From NCBI RefSeq assembly GCF_030733845.1, contig NZ_CP132312.1, positions 448,501 to 512,500 of the forward strand: a stretch of DNA of 64,000 nt, read 5' to 3'. The translations under genes and the position numbers were made by a program. This DNA comes from Shinella zoogloeoides. GTDB taxonomy: Bacteria; Pseudomonadota; Alphaproteobacteria; Rhizobiales; Rhizobiaceae. A model generated the notes under the pieces. It saw nothing but the letters and a program-made list of their open reading frames with translations. It had not been told where the DNA came from and made no database searches. This document shows, one piece after another, positions 16,540 to 25,807 of the stretch (positions are counted from its first letter, which is position 1; every line of letters begins with the position of its first letter).

Positions 16540-16967
16540 GACGCGGCCTCTCCTTCCCGCGCCGGTGCGGCCGTAAGGAAACGATCGATGTTGAGGCCGT
16601 AGGCGAGCACATGTTCCGGCTGCCACTTGGCGAGCAGCAGGTCCCAGCGGATGCGCAGATAGCCCGGCCAGTCGAGCGCGTTCACATGAGCGGCCTGCCG
16701 CTCGAGGGAGGGAAAGTATTCGAACGCCGCGCCCGCCGCCCGGAAATGAAGGAACTCCGGTATGTCGGTGACATAGACGATCCTGTCGACGCGGGCGAAG
16801 GTCGCGCCCACTTTCGCGACGATCTCGTCGTGCCCTTCGCGCGGGACGGTGAAGAGTGTCACCATGACGATGCGCTTGCGCCCCTGCGAGCGGTAGATAT
16901 GAAGCTCGTTGTCCTCGTCGGGCGTCGGTGGCGGCTGGCGGCGGAGGAATCGCAGAAGATCAGCCAT
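16530..16967 (-). CDS. Small protein of unknown function in the glycosyltransferase operon
   Basis: 145 residues from ATG 16967, chosen because GGGAG lies 7 bases upstream; a GTG two codons earlier sits too close to it. It overlaps the upstream gene by 8 bases and the downstream gene by 10. A Rossmann-like alternation appears (RIVMVTLFTVP, RIVYVTDIPEF), with a WPGYLRIRWDLLLAKWQPEH stretch near the end. It could be a lone N-terminal half of a glycosyltransferase fold. I do not recognise the family. Confidence 0.72.
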   Translation of the reverse strand: MADLLRFLRRQPPPTPDEDNELHIYRSQGRKRIVMVTLFTVPREGHDEIVAKVGATFARVDRIVYVTDIPEFLHFRAAGAAFEYFPSLERQAAHVNALDWPGYLRIRWDLLLAKWQPEHVLAYGLNIDRFLTAAPAREGEAASWR

Positions 16968-18684
16968 CGACACGCTCCCGTTTCATCGCATGCACATCCG
17001 GCCACCGATCCCTCGCAATCCGCGTCAGCCAGCCGGACAGGCCGGCAGGGTCGGGCCGGCGCGCATCATGGCAAAAGAGGCATGCCACGAACAGGCCGTC
17101 GGCCGGCACCGGAAGCGTGGCCGTCATGCGCGCGACGGGGATGGGCTGCTGGATGACACCGCTCATCGGGGCGAGCGTCAGCGCCGTTCCCGAGGGAGAC
17201 AGCAGGCGGGCGGACAGGCCTTCGGCGGGTCCGCCGAAGCGGACGGCGCCATCGACGGCCTTGACGGGCATCTGCGTATGGCATTGCCATGTCACCGCGG
17301 GTGGCAGGGCTCCTCTCGGAATGAGAAGATCCGCGACGATCGCCGCATCCGCGTCGAGCTGAAATGCGCGGAGGTGGCGAAACGGGGAGGCCGGGTCCGA
17401 CACCTCGATCGCGAAACGGGTCTCGTCCGCTTCATCGACGATTGTATCGGCTTGCGCGTCGATTGACTGTTCCTGTGCGAAGACGAGGTTGTGTGCGCTG
17501 GTTTGCGCCAAGAAATGGGAGAAGCGCTTCTGCGGATCGAAGTAGCCCTCTGCCGCATAATCGCCCCTGCCGAGATCGCAGGCGAGGCGTTGCGCGCCGA
17601 TCTCCAGCACGAAGCTGCCGAGATCGAGATGGGCGTGATTGGTCCTGTTGCGCCCGGTGCGGACGGCAAGGTAGCTGTCGCCGTGCCGAAGCACGGCATA
17701 GCCCGCATCGAAGACCTGTCTTCGCGGCACTTCGCCCGCGCTTTCCGCAGCCCGAGGGGAATTGTACCAGATGAGGTCGAAGGCGTGCGGCTTGCCGGGC
17801 GTTTCCCATTGCCACGCCGCCGCCGCCCGGTCGCCGTCGCGCCGGGCGAACCAGCCGGCTACCGGCGAGCGCTCGGGCGTCGCGAGGCTGTCGCCGGCGT
17901 TGAAGGTCATTCCTGATGGCCCGACCATCGCACGCGGGAAATCCGGGTGCCGCAACCAGCCACCCTTTGCCGCCGGCCAGCGTTGCGCGAGGCCGGCTTC
18001 CTGCAAGGCTTCCTGCGCGAGGACGGCATAGCGGGCGCCATATTCGCCGTAGGTCGCGCCCTCCGGCCATCCGCCTGCGGCGTCGAATTGATCGAGGCCC
18101 GATTGCAGGATGGGCAAAGCAAGGTCCAGAACCTCAGTACACAGCGGCGCCAGATCGTCGCGTAGCAAGGCGGCTGCGACGATCAGGCCGCCGCTGCAAA
18201 CGAGCGTCCAGTTGGTGCCCGCCGTCGTCCAGCCGGACGCGCCCTTCAGCGAGCCGAGGCCCGGGTGGAGCCCGAGGCGGGCAATGCCCTCGACGACCGT
18301 CTCCCTCTGCCCCCCGGTCATCACGTCCTTCGACCAGTCGTAGCCGATCGCCACGGCGGCCATCATCTCGGCGGTGTCGATGAAGTGCTGCCGGTTCCAG
18401 TCGGGAAAGGCTGTCGCCGCCAGCAGTTCCGCAACGATGCGGTTGCGAAAGGCGGCATGGCCCGTCACCATCCATGCCGCGCCAAGCGTGAACACCCGCC
18501 GGCCGAGGAGGCGGCTGGTTTCGAGCAGCATGCCGCGCTGCGGATCCAGCACATGGGAAATGATCTCCGAGCGGCAGATATCGGCGGCCTGCTCAACAAT
18601 ATCTTCCGCGATTTCGGCCGCGTGGGCGCTATCGGCAACGCGCAGCCGCAATGTCTGGGCGCCGGACGGGCCGAACAGGATCAA
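16960..18684 (-). CDS. Heparinase II/III-like polysaccharide lyase family protein
   Basis: 574 residues. A helical N-terminal toroid (~60-310, with YDWSKDV and WPEGATYGEYG) is followed by a beta-sandwich heparinase II/III domain beginning near NHAHLDLGSF (~348), the stretch that holds a catalytic His in this family. The family cleaves uronate-containing polysaccharides or modifies capsule. The start is uncertain: the only one available is TTG 18684, two codons after an in-frame TGA and with a poor ribosome site, so the annotated N-terminus may be short or the frame may have been disturbed. No signal peptide is visible. It is first in the operon with the small gene and the glycosyltransferase. 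Confidence 0.82.
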   Translation of the reverse strand: MILFGPSGAQTLRLRVADSAHAAEIAEDIVEQAADICRSEIISHVLDPQRGMLLETSRLLGRRVFTLGAAWMVTGHAAFRNRIVAELLAATAFPDWNRQHFIDTAEMMAAVAIGYDWSKDVMTGGQRETVVEGIARLGLHPGLGSLKGASGWTTAGTNWTLVCSGGLIVAAALLRDDLAPLCTEVLDLALPILQSGLDQFDAAGGWPEGATYGEYGARYAVLAQEALQEAGLAQRWPAAKGGWLRHPDFPRAMVGPSGMTFNAGDSLATPERSPVAGWFARRDGDRAAAAWQWETPGKPHAFDLIWYNSPRAAESAGEVPRRQVFDAGYAVLRHGDSYLAVRTGRNRTNHAHLDLGSFVLEIGAQRLACDLGRGDYAAEGYFDPQKRFSHFLAQTSAHNLVFAQEQSIDAQADTIVDEADETRFAIEVSDPASPFRHLRAFQLDADAAIVADLLIPRGALPPAVTWQCHTQMPVKAVDGAVRFGGPAEGLSARLLSPSGTALTLAPMSGVIQQPIPVARMTATLPVPADGLFVACLFCHDARRPDPAGLSGWLTRIARDRWPDVHAMKRERVDG

Positions 18685-18878
18685 GGCTCAAAAGACCGGC
18701 ACAGGTGCATTTTCCGCCTCGCTTCCCCCGAAATTTTCCACCGTCGCCAACTGCAACCATTACAGCACGCCCTACATTAGCTTGACAAGCTGAGGCTGCC
18801 GATCTCAAACTGCGCTTAGACTTCCTTCGTTGTTGTATAGTGGTTCCAGTTAGAAGCAACGCCACCCGGGATGCGGCC

Positions 18879-19103
18879 ATGACGAAATTGCTTGCAGGGA
18901 AGATTTCTACGCTTATCGCAGCTTTTACGACATCCGTGATCCTCAGCGGATGCGAAACCAGGTCGTCCGGGCGTCCGGAGCTTTGCGAGATCAATCCCGA
19001 TGCGGCGAGCTGTGCGAAAGCCCGGGTCGTGCGGCCGAAGGCCAAGGTCGTGAAGCCGAAGCGCGCCGTCACCAGAATAAAGCAGAACCGCAACGACTAT
19101 TGA
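18879..19103 (+). CDS. Small lipoprotein
   Basis: 74 residues from ATG 18879. A basic start (MTKLLAGK), a hydrophobic stretch and a lipobox ILSGC predict a lipid-anchored Cys at about residue 24. The mature part has two further Cys and a strongly basic, repetitive tail (VVRPKAKVVKPKRAV) that could bind an anionic surface polymer or peptidoglycan. The ribosome site is weak. The caspase-Sel1 gene follows 38 bases later and may be co-transcribed. I do not recognise a family. Confidence 0.65.
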   Translation: MTKLLAGKISTLIAAFTTSVILSGCETRSSGRPELCEINPDAASCAKARVVRPKAKVVKPKRAVTRIKQNRNDY

Positions 19104-19141
19104 CGGTCGGCGAGGGCCGGACCGGATTAAGGAGCGGCAGG

Positions 19142-20833
19142 ATGACGACGCGTCCAGCATATCTCGCGGTCCTATTCGCGTTTGTCGTGTTCGCGCTGCC
19201 CGCAGCGGCCTTTGCGCAGGCCGGATCGACGCGTCTTGCGCTTGTCATCGGCAACCAGAATTACAAGGATCTGCCTGCCCTCAAGAACGCACGCGCCGAT
19301 GCCGATGCCATGAAGGGTGCGCTCACCGACGTGGGCTTCGACGTCCAGCTCATCGCGGATGCGGAAAAGGCCGGCATGGAGCGGGCGCTGATCGAGTTTC
19401 GCAACAAGATCACCGCCGATTCGGTCGTGCTGGTTTACTACGCCGGCCATGGGCTTCAGGCCTCGGAGGAAAACTACCTCGTTCCGACGGATGCCAAGGT
19501 CACCGACGCGCTCGACCTGCCTCTTGTGGCTCTGTCCGCCAACCAGATCCTGAGCCAGTTCGAGAATACCGAAGCCGGATCGATCATCTTCATCCTCGAT
19601 GCCTGCCGGGACAATCCGTTCCTCGACAAGGGCGGCAAGACGCGCTCCATCGGCAACAAGGATTCCATGTCGCGAGGCCTTGCGCGCATTGCCAGCAAGC
19701 ACACCGGCACGCTGATCGCCTTTTCCACTTCGCCTGGTGACGTCGCCCAGGACGGGACGGGCAAGAACAGCCCCTACACGCAGGCCCTGACGGCGGCGCT
19801 GCGCACGCCCGGCAAGTCGATCGAAGCCATCTTCAAGGAAACCCGCGCGAAGGTGGTCGAGACCACTGAAGGCAAGCAGATCCCCTGGGAGAACTCTTCG
19901 CTGGTCAGCGACGTCGTGCTGATCCCCGAGGAGGGTGGGCCGAAGGTGGTGGAGGCTTCGCCCTGCGATCTTGCCGCAGCGCATCCGTCCGATCCGGATC
20001 GCGTCGGGCCGAGCGTCGAATACGCCAACCTGGATACGCAGGTCGCAATTCCGGCCTGCGAGGCGGCGGTGAAGGGCGATCCCGAGAATATGCGCTTCAA
20101 GACGCTTCTCGCCCGCTCCCTCGACAAGGCGGGCCGTGGCGACGAGGCCTACAAGCTCAACGAGGTGGCCATGGCCGCAGGCAGCCTCGCGGCCTACCAC
20201 AACATGGGCAACCTCTACCGCAAGGGGCTGGGCGTGAAGAAGGACTTCGCCAAGGCCTTCGAGCTCTACCAGTATGCCGCCGAGCGAGGCCACCCGGAGG
20301 ACCAGAACAACGTCGGCTACATGTATTTTCAGGGCCAGGGCGTCAAGCAGGACTATGCGAAGGCGCGGGTCTGGCTGGAGAAGGCCGCCAATCAGAACTG
20401 GGGCGCTTCCTACGACAAGCTGGGGCTGATCTACCTGAAAGGCCTCGGCGCGAAAAAGGATATGGAGCGCGCCACCGATTATTTCCAGAAGGGATCCGAC
20501 CTCGGCGATCGCAGCGCCATGGTCAACCTGGCCAATCTCTACAAGAGCGGAACGGGCGTTAAACAGGACCTGAAAAAGGCGTTCGACACCTATTCGCGCG
20601 CCGCGCGCCTTGGCGCCGTCGCGGCCTATGTCAATCTGGGCAACCTTTTCGCGCAGGGCCAGGGCGTGGAGAAGGATCCCGTCGAAGCCGCCTTCTGGTT
20701 CACGCTGGCCTCCCGCGAGGGCCACGAGGAGGCGATGGAGCGCCTGCGCGAGGCGCTTTCGAAATTGTCCGACGAGGAAAAGGAGACGGTAAAGCAACGT
20801 CTCGAGGATTGGGCCCGCTCCCGGTTCGGTTGA
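19142..20833 (+). CDS. Caspase (peptidase C14)-like protein with Sel1 repeats
   Basis: 563 residues from ATG 19142 (AGGAG 7 bases upstream). A signal peptide (residues 1-~26, ending AAAFAQA) sends it to the periplasm. Residues ~30-270 are a metacaspase/caspase-like fold with His103 in YYAGHG and Cys155 in DACRDNPF, so the catalytic dyad is intact. Residues ~290-540 hold about six Sel1/TPR-like repeats (such as AYHNMGNLYRKGLGVKKD). This architecture is widespread in rhizobia, where its role is mostly unknown; export excludes a simple cytosolic cell-death role. A short lipoprotein gene precedes it. Confidence 0.9.
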   Translation: MTTRPAYLAVLFAFVVFALPAAAFAQAGSTRLALVIGNQNYKDLPALKNARADADAMKGALTDVGFDVQLIADAEKAGMERALIEFRNKITADSVVLVYYAGHGLQASEENYLVPTDAKVTDALDLPLVALSANQILSQFENTEAGSIIFILDACRDNPFLDKGGKTRSIGNKDSMSRGLARIASKHTGTLIAFSTSPGDVAQDGTGKNSPYTQALTAALRTPGKSIEAIFKETRAKVVETTEGKQIPWENSSLVSDVVLIPEEGGPKVVEASPCDLAAAHPSDPDRVGPSVEYANLDTQVAIPACEAAVKGDPENMRFKTLLARSLDKAGRGDEAYKLNEVAMAAGSLAAYHNMGNLYRKGLGVKKDFAKAFELYQYAAERGHPEDQNNVGYMYFQGQGVKQDYAKARVWLEKAANQNWGASYDKLGLIYLKGLGAKKDMERATDYFQKGSDLGDRSAMVNLANLYKSGTGVKQDLKKAFDTYSRAARLGAVAAYVNLGNLFAQGQGVEKDPVEAAFWFTLASREGHEEAMERLREALSKLSDEEKETVKQRLEDWARSRFG

Positions 20834-20867
20834 CCGCACCAAAGCCGTTTGGATTTGACTTGGAGGT

Positions 20868-20893
20868 CGACGGCACCGTTGAAGACGCCGTCG
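20868..20893. terminator. Possible terminator between convergent genes
   Basis: A 7-bp inverted repeat CGACGGC / GCCGTCG with a 12-base loop, 35 bases after the caspase gene and followed by a pyrimidine-rich run. It is weak and could serve the plus-strand gene. Confidence 0.35.
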
Positions 20894-20937
20894 TCGCTCC
20901 CCTTCTTCTCAGGATTGAAGGGCCTGCTGATTGAAGA

Positions 20938-21795
20938 TCACAGTACCCCGTCGGCCATCAGCTTCGACAGGCAGGACGACTGGTAGTCGAAACCGGCTTG
21001 CGCCACGACGATCCGTTTCACCGAGCCGAGCGTGTCTTCCTGCGGCTCGACGGCGCGGCCGTCCGCGTCCTGCGCGTAGACCTGTCCGCCTGCCGCCTGG
21101 ACGAGCTGGATGCCGGCCGCGATATCCCAGGCGCTGAACTTCGATTCGTAGGCCACCGCCACGCGGCCGACCGCGACATAGGCGAGGTGCAGGGCGCAGG
21201 AGCCGAGCCGGCGCGTGGCGCGGAATGAGTTGACGAGGTCGGCATGGGCCTCCTGCGCGGCGCGGGAGGGGCGCTCGCCTTCATAGGGGGCGTTGCTCAG
21301 CACCTCGACTTCCCGGTCGGTTCGCCCGCGCAGGAAATGTTTGACGGTCGTGCCGTTCAGCGTGAGACGGCCGCCGGCGGCCAGGAACAGTTCCTCGCGC
21401 ACCGGATCGTAGACGACGCCGCAGACCGGCTCCCCCTTGTGGTAGGCGGCGATCGAGACGCAGAAGAACGGCAGGCCCGAGGCGAAATTGCTGGTGCCGT
21501 CGATCGGATCGATGATCCAGGTCGTCTCGCCTTCGCCCTGCCAGCCGCCTTCCTCGCCGAGGATGCGGGAGGCCGGAATGCGCGACCAGATCGTGTCGCA
21601 GGCGGCGCGCTCGGCCGCCTTGTCGGAGGCGGTCACGATATCGAAGAAACCCGCCTTCTGCTGGGTTGCAAGGCTTTCCGGGCTGGCATTGACGAAGCCT
21701 CGGTGCGCTACCATGCCGGCGGCGAGCGCCGCCTCGCAGGCGACGGTGGAAATGGTTTCATAGAGGTCGTTGGGGGCGGGCTTGGAGAGGGTCAT
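20938..21795 (-). CDS. Inositol-monophosphatase-family phosphatase, importer-linked
   Basis: 285 residues. Metal-binding residues of the family are present: Glu81 (GEEGG), Asp96 and Asp99 (IDPIDGTSNF) and Asp224 (AWDIAAG). The family dephosphorylates inositol phosphates, sugar phosphates or PAP in the cytoplasm with Mg2+. Its ATG overlaps the stop of the ABC ATPase gene (ATGA), so it is the last gene of the importer operon and should act on what the importer brings in. A second, clearly divergent family member ends the importer operon at 53281-54102, and a 3' relic of a close copy lies at 8555-8663. Confidence 0.93.
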   Translation of the reverse strand: MTLSKPAPNDLYETISTVACEAALAAGMVAHRGFVNASPESLATQQKAGFFDIVTASDKAAERAACDTIWSRIPASRILGEEGGWQGEGETTWIIDPIDGTSNFASGLPFFCVSIAAYHKGEPVCGVVYDPVREELFLAAGGRLTLNGTTVKHFLRGRTDREVEVLSNAPYEGERPSRAAQEAHADLVNSFRATRRLGSCALHLAYVAVGRVAVAYESKFSAWDIAAGIQLVQAAGGQVYAQDADGRAVEPQEDTLGSVKRIVVAQAGFDYQSSCLSKLMADGVL

Positions 21796-22889
21796 GCGGC
21801 TTTTCCGATAGTGGCTGCTTCATTTTCCGGCAGGATCCAGACCGGCCGGCTGTCGATGGATAGTTTCAGCGTCTGGCCGACCTCGGCGACGCCGGACTTG
21901 TAGTAATCCGTGTCGAGGAAGACGCATTCCTGGCCTTCGAGATCGGTGAGGTATTCGACATAGGCGCCCTGGAAGACGACGCGGCGCACCTTCGCCTCCA
22001 TCGTGCCCGCGGGGTCGACGCGGATATGCTCCGGCCGCACGACGCAGCGCACGGCCTCGCCGACCTTGAAGGCGCGGTCGCCGCGCGCCAGCATGAAGGC
22101 GACCGTCGAGGCGATGCGCACGCGCACCGTGGTGTCATCGACCGCCTCGACCTTGCCGTTCAGGATGTTCGCCTTGCCCATGAACTCGGCGACGAAGCCG
22201 GTGCCGGGGCGCGAATAGACGTTGAGCGGCGAATCGTCCTGCTCGATGACGCCGCCGCGCATCACGACCACGCGGTCGGTGATCGCCATGGCTTCGCTCT
22301 GGTCGTGGGTAACGTAGAGGCTGGTGATGCCGAGGCGCAGCTGGATGGCGCGCAGCTCGTCGCGCATGCGCTCGCGCAACTGCGCGTCGAGGTTGGAGAG
22401 CGGCTCGTCGAACAGCAGCACCTTCGGCTGGGTGACGACGGCGCGAGCGAGCGCCACGCGCTGCTGCTGGCCGCCCGACAGGCGGGCCGGCGAGCGGTCG
22501 GCATATTGGGTGAGCGCCATCGTATCGAGGATCGAGCCGACGCGGTCCTTCATCTCGGCCTTTGGCAGGTTGAGGAGGCGCACGCCGTATTCGACGTTTT
22601 CCCGGACGCTCATGTGCGGGAAGAGCGCGTAGCTCTGGAACACCATGCCGACATTGCGGGCATTGACCGGCACGTTGGTGACGTCGCGTCCGCCGATGGT
22701 GATCGTGCCGTCGGAGGGGGTCTCGAAGCCGGCGAGCATGCGCAGCGTCGTCGTCTTGCCGCAGCCCGAGGGACCGAGCAGGGTGACGAGCGTGCCTTCC
22801 TCGATGGTGAGGTTCAGGCGGTCGACGGCGGTGGCGCCGGCAACGCCGGGGAAGCGCTTGGTGATATTGGAGAAGACGACTTTCGACAT
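21792..22889 (-). CDS. ABC transporter ATP-binding protein (AfuC/PotA-like)
   Basis: 365 residues from ATG 22889 (AGAGG upstream). Walker A GPSGCGKTT, signature [10 protein letters not shown], Walker B VLLFDEPLSNLD and the switch His in YVTHDQSEA are intact. A C-terminal TOBE domain (~240-355) follows, as in the ferric/spermidine/sugar ATPases. It is third of four genes in a binding protein-permease-ATPase-phosphatase operon and overlaps the phosphatase start by 4 bases. Close similarity to the ATPase at 52214-53275 suggests paralogous systems. Confidence 0.93.
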   Translation of the reverse strand: MSKVVFSNITKRFPGVAGATAVDRLNLTIEEGTLVTLLGPSGCGKTTTLRMLAGFETPSDGTITIGGRDVTNVPVNARNVGMVFQSYALFPHMSVRENVEYGVRLLNLPKAEMKDRVGSILDTMALTQYADRSPARLSGGQQQRVALARAVVTQPKVLLFDEPLSNLDAQLRERMRDELRAIQLRLGITSLYVTHDQSEAMAITDRVVVMRGGVIEQDDSPLNVYSRPGTGFVAEFMGKANILNGKVEAVDDTTVRVRIASTVAFMLARGDRAFKVGEAVRCVVRPEHIRVDPAGTMEAKVRRVVFQGAYVEYLTDLEGQECVFLDTDYYKSGVAEVGQTLKLSIDSRPVWILPENEAATIGKAA

Positions 22890-22894
22890 GGGGC

Positions 22895-24577
22895 TTACCT
22901 CTTCGATGTCGAATTGAGAACGAGCTGCATGACCGCCAGGATGGCGAGCACGACGAAGACGAGGATGCTGCAATAGGCCGCGGCGACGCCGAGTTTCAGC
23001 GTTTCCACCTGCGAGAGGATGGTGACGGTGATCAGCGTCCAGTTGGCCGAGACGAGGAAGATGACCGCCGAGAGCGTCGTCAGCGAGCGCGTCAGGGCAT
23101 AGGAGAGCGAGGTGAACAGCGCGGGCTTCAAGAGCGGCAGCGTGACCTGAAAGAAGGTCCGCGTGTTCGACGCGCCGAGGATGGTGGAGGCCTCCTCGAT
23201 CGACTTGTCGATCTGGCGCAGCTGGTTGGAGCCTGCCTCGATGCCCACCTGCAGGTTCTTCACCACCATGGCGGCGACGACGATGAAGGCGGTGCCGGTG
23301 AGCAGCAGCGGCGCGGCGTTGAACGTGCTGACGTAGCCGATGCCGAGGATGGTGCCGGGCGCGGCGAAGGAGAGCAGCGTCGCCCAGCGCAGCAGGAAGC
23401 TGCCCGGAAACGCCTTGCGGATCAAGAGATAGGCGATCAGCATGCCGGCGACGGCGGTGATCGGGGTGGCGATGCCGGCCAAGAGCAGCGAATTGCTGAG
23501 CGTCTGGAAGCCGGCGGTGAAGACGGTGGCGTAGTGGTCGAGCGTCAGCGTGTTGTTGACGCCGGGCAGCTTGGTGAAGGAGACGTAGACCACCGTCAGA
23601 TAGAACAGCAGGATGGCAAAGACGATGGCGTAGCAGCCGATGGCGAGCGGCACGACCACGCCGCCGGAAATGCGGATCGTCTGGGCGGACGGCTTGCCGG
23701 TGACGGTGACGTAGCTGCGCTTGCTCACCCAATAGCGGTGGACGAGGAAGGCGGTCATCGAGGGCACGAGCATGAGGCTTGCGAGCAGCGCGCCGGCCTG
23801 CAGGTTGAAATACCCCACCATCTGCGAATAGGCCTCGACGGCGAGCGTATTGAAGTTGCCGCCGATCAGCATCGGATTGCCGAAATCCTCGACCGACTTG
23901 ACGAAGACGAGCAGCGTCGAGGAGAGGATGGCCGGCGTGACGAGTGGCAGCGTTACCCGCGAGAAGGTCGTCCAGCGCGAGGCGCCGAGCGATGCCGAGG
24001 CGTCCTCCAGCGCGGTATCGATGGACTGCAGCATGCCGCGGATGTTGAGATAGGCGATCGGCGTGAAGGCGAGCGACTGGATCAGCACCAGGCTATGGAA
24101 GCCATAGACATTGGCGTTGCGGATGCCGAGCAATTCGCGGGTGATGAGGCCGGAGCGGCCGAACAGGATGACCACCGCCAGCGCCATGACGAAGGGCGGC
24201 GAGATGATCGGCAGCAGCGCCACGCCATGCACGAAGGTCTTGCCCGGCATGGTGGTGCGCGTCGCGGAAAAGGCAAGCAGGAAGCCGGCGGCCGTGGCGA
24301 TGACCGCCGAGGTCGCGCCGAGCAGCAGCGTGTTGGCAAAGGATTCCCAGACGAAGGACTGGGACAGCGTATCGGCCAGCACGCCGAAATCGAAACCTTG
24401 CTCGGTGACGACCGCCTGCTTCATGACGATGAAGATCGGCAGGGCGGCGAAGAGCAGCACCGAAAGCGTGACGAGGGCGAAGATGCCGAACAGCCACGGA
24501 TCGACGACGATCTTGCGCAGGAAGGCTGGCGAAGCTCCCGTCCTGCCGGACGGGACCGCTTGCGAAACGAGGGTCAT
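22895..24577 (-). CDS. ABC transporter permease, fused two-domain (AfuB-like)
   Basis: 560 residues from ATG 24577, which has AAGGAGC 7 bases upstream; the frame continues upstream without a ribosome site. About twelve membrane helices lie in two halves, each with an EAA loop (LEDASASLGASRW and IEEASTILGASNT). The gap to the ATPase gene is only 5 bases. The overall layout is that of ferric/hexose-phosphate AfuB permeases. Transport specificity cannot be read from the permease. Confidence 0.92.
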   Translation of the reverse strand: MTLVSQAVPSGRTGASPAFLRKIVVDPWLFGIFALVTLSVLLFAALPIFIVMKQAVVTEQGFDFGVLADTLSQSFVWESFANTLLLGATSAVIATAAGFLLAFSATRTTMPGKTFVHGVALLPIISPPFVMALAVVILFGRSGLITRELLGIRNANVYGFHSLVLIQSLAFTPIAYLNIRGMLQSIDTALEDASASLGASRWTTFSRVTLPLVTPAILSSTLLVFVKSVEDFGNPMLIGGNFNTLAVEAYSQMVGYFNLQAGALLASLMLVPSMTAFLVHRYWVSKRSYVTVTGKPSAQTIRISGGVVVPLAIGCYAIVFAILLFYLTVVYVSFTKLPGVNNTLTLDHYATVFTAGFQTLSNSLLLAGIATPITAVAGMLIAYLLIRKAFPGSFLLRWATLLSFAAPGTILGIGYVSTFNAAPLLLTGTAFIVVAAMVVKNLQVGIEAGSNQLRQIDKSIEEASTILGASNTRTFFQVTLPLLKPALFTSLSYALTRSLTTLSAVIFLVSANWTLITVTILSQVETLKLGVAAAYCSILVFVVLAILAVMQLVLNSTSKR

Positions 24578-24642
24578 GTCGAAGCTCCTTGGGCAATTCC
24601 AGGGACGGCTTTCCGCTCGGAATCGCATGTAGACAAAGGGGC

Positions 24643-24679
24643 GGAGCATTCCCGCTTCGGAGAAAAGCGGGAATGCTCC
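24643..24679 (-). terminator. Strong intercistronic hairpin between binding protein and permease
   Basis: A perfect 15-bp inverted repeat (GGAGCATTCCCGCTT / AAGCGGGAATGCTCC) with a 7-base loop, between the binding-protein stop (24695) and the permease start (24577). No T-run follows on the minus strand. Probably an mRNA stabiliser or partial terminator that favours the binding protein. Confidence 0.75.
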
Positions 24680-24694
24680 TGCCTGCCGCGTTAC

Positions 24695-25714
24695 TTACTT
24701 GGCGTCCGCCTTGTGGCGGACGTCGTTTTCGTAACGTTCAAGCAGGCGTGCTCGGTTCTCGCCGGCCCAGGTGAAGTTGTAGTCGATCATCTTCACGCTG
24801 GTGAGGTCGATCTTGGCATCCGGGTTCTTGTAGCCGGGAACGATGGGCCCGCGGAAGGTCGCGCCGATGGCGGCCTGGCCCTTTTCGGTCAGCACCCAGT
24901 CGAGGAAGGCGGCAGCGCCCTTGGCCTGCTCTTCCGGCGCATTGGCGACGGCGGCGGCGGCGTTCACCTCGAAGCCCGTGCCTTCCTCCGGGAAGGAATA
25001 GCCGACCGGATAGCCCTGCGCGAGCGCGGCTTCAATGTCCTGCGTATAGGCCATGGCGAGCGCGATCGCGTTGTTGGCGACCATGCGCGACGGTGCGACG
25101 CCCGAACGGGTATACTGCACGACGTTCTTGTCAATCTCCTTCATGAGGGTGAAGGCCGGCTCCTCGCCGTCGAGCTGGACGATGGAGGCGAGCGCCACAT
25201 AGGCGGTGCCCGACGAGGCCGGATGGGCGAGCGCGATGCTGTCCTTGAAGACTGGGTCGGCGAAGGATTTCCAGCTCGTCGGCGGCTTGGCGCCGATTTC
25301 GTCGAGGACCTCCCGGCTGTAGGCGAAGACGATGGGCGACAGCGAGATCGGCGTCCAGCGGCCTTCCTTGTCGGTATAACGCTGGTCGACCTTGTCGATG
25401 CCGACCGCCTTGTGCGAGGCAAGCAGGCCCTCGCTGGCGGCCTGAATGAAGTTGTCCGCGGCGCCCGCCAGCCACAGGCCGGCCTGCGGATTGGCTTTTT
25501 CGGCGCGGATGCGGGCGAGGATCTCACCGGCGCCGATGCGCACGAATTGCGCCTCGATGCCGGTATCGTCCTTGAAGGCCTTCAGGACGGCGCCGCAATC
25601 GTCTTCCGACATCGGGCAATAGGCGGTCAATCCCGCGGCAGCGGCGCTGCCGGCCGAGAAGACGTGCGAGCACAGGACTACGAGCGCTGAAGCCAGCGCG
25701 AAACGGCGTGACAT
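24695..25714 (-). CDS. ABC periplasmic binding protein, AfuA-like
   Basis: 339 residues from ATG 25714 (GGAGGAA 6 bases upstream). A signal peptide with cleavage near AAAA-GL (~27). The mature protein shows a C-x6-C pair near its N-terminus (YCPMSEDDC), shared with the two binding proteins at 47761-49934, and a PASSGTAY loop. Where ferric-binding relatives carry Tyr-Tyr it reads AYTQD (Asp226), followed by EEGTGFE (Glu249). This points away from iron and towards an organic anion. It is first in the operon; the promoter region has three CTACAT-type repeats. Confidence 0.9.
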   Translation of the reverse strand: MSRRFALASALVVLCSHVFSAGSAAAAGLTAYCPMSEDDCGAVLKAFKDDTGIEAQFVRIGAGEILARIRAEKANPQAGLWLAGAADNFIQAASEGLLASHKAVGIDKVDQRYTDKEGRWTPISLSPIVFAYSREVLDEIGAKPPTSWKSFADPVFKDSIALAHPASSGTAYVALASIVQLDGEEPAFTLMKEIDKNVVQYTRSGVAPSRMVANNAIALAMAYTQDIEAALAQGYPVGYSFPEEGTGFEVNAAAAVANAPEEQAKGAAAFLDWVLTEKGQAAIGATFRGPIVPGYKNPDAKIDLTSVKMIDYNFTWAGENRARLLERYENDVRHKADAK

Positions 25715-25807
25715 ATCGATTTCCTCCAGATGAACGTCACGGCCCCCTTGAAGGCCAATGCGGGCCATCAGGTCTCACTCACCGTGCGTGGCTGGTGTCA
25801 TAATAAA

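Noticed and set aside
18629..19093. 154-residue minus-strand frame upstream of the heparinase-like gene
   Set aside because: It overlaps the lipoprotein gene on the other strand, has no ribosome site, and its sequence does not continue the heparinase N-terminus.
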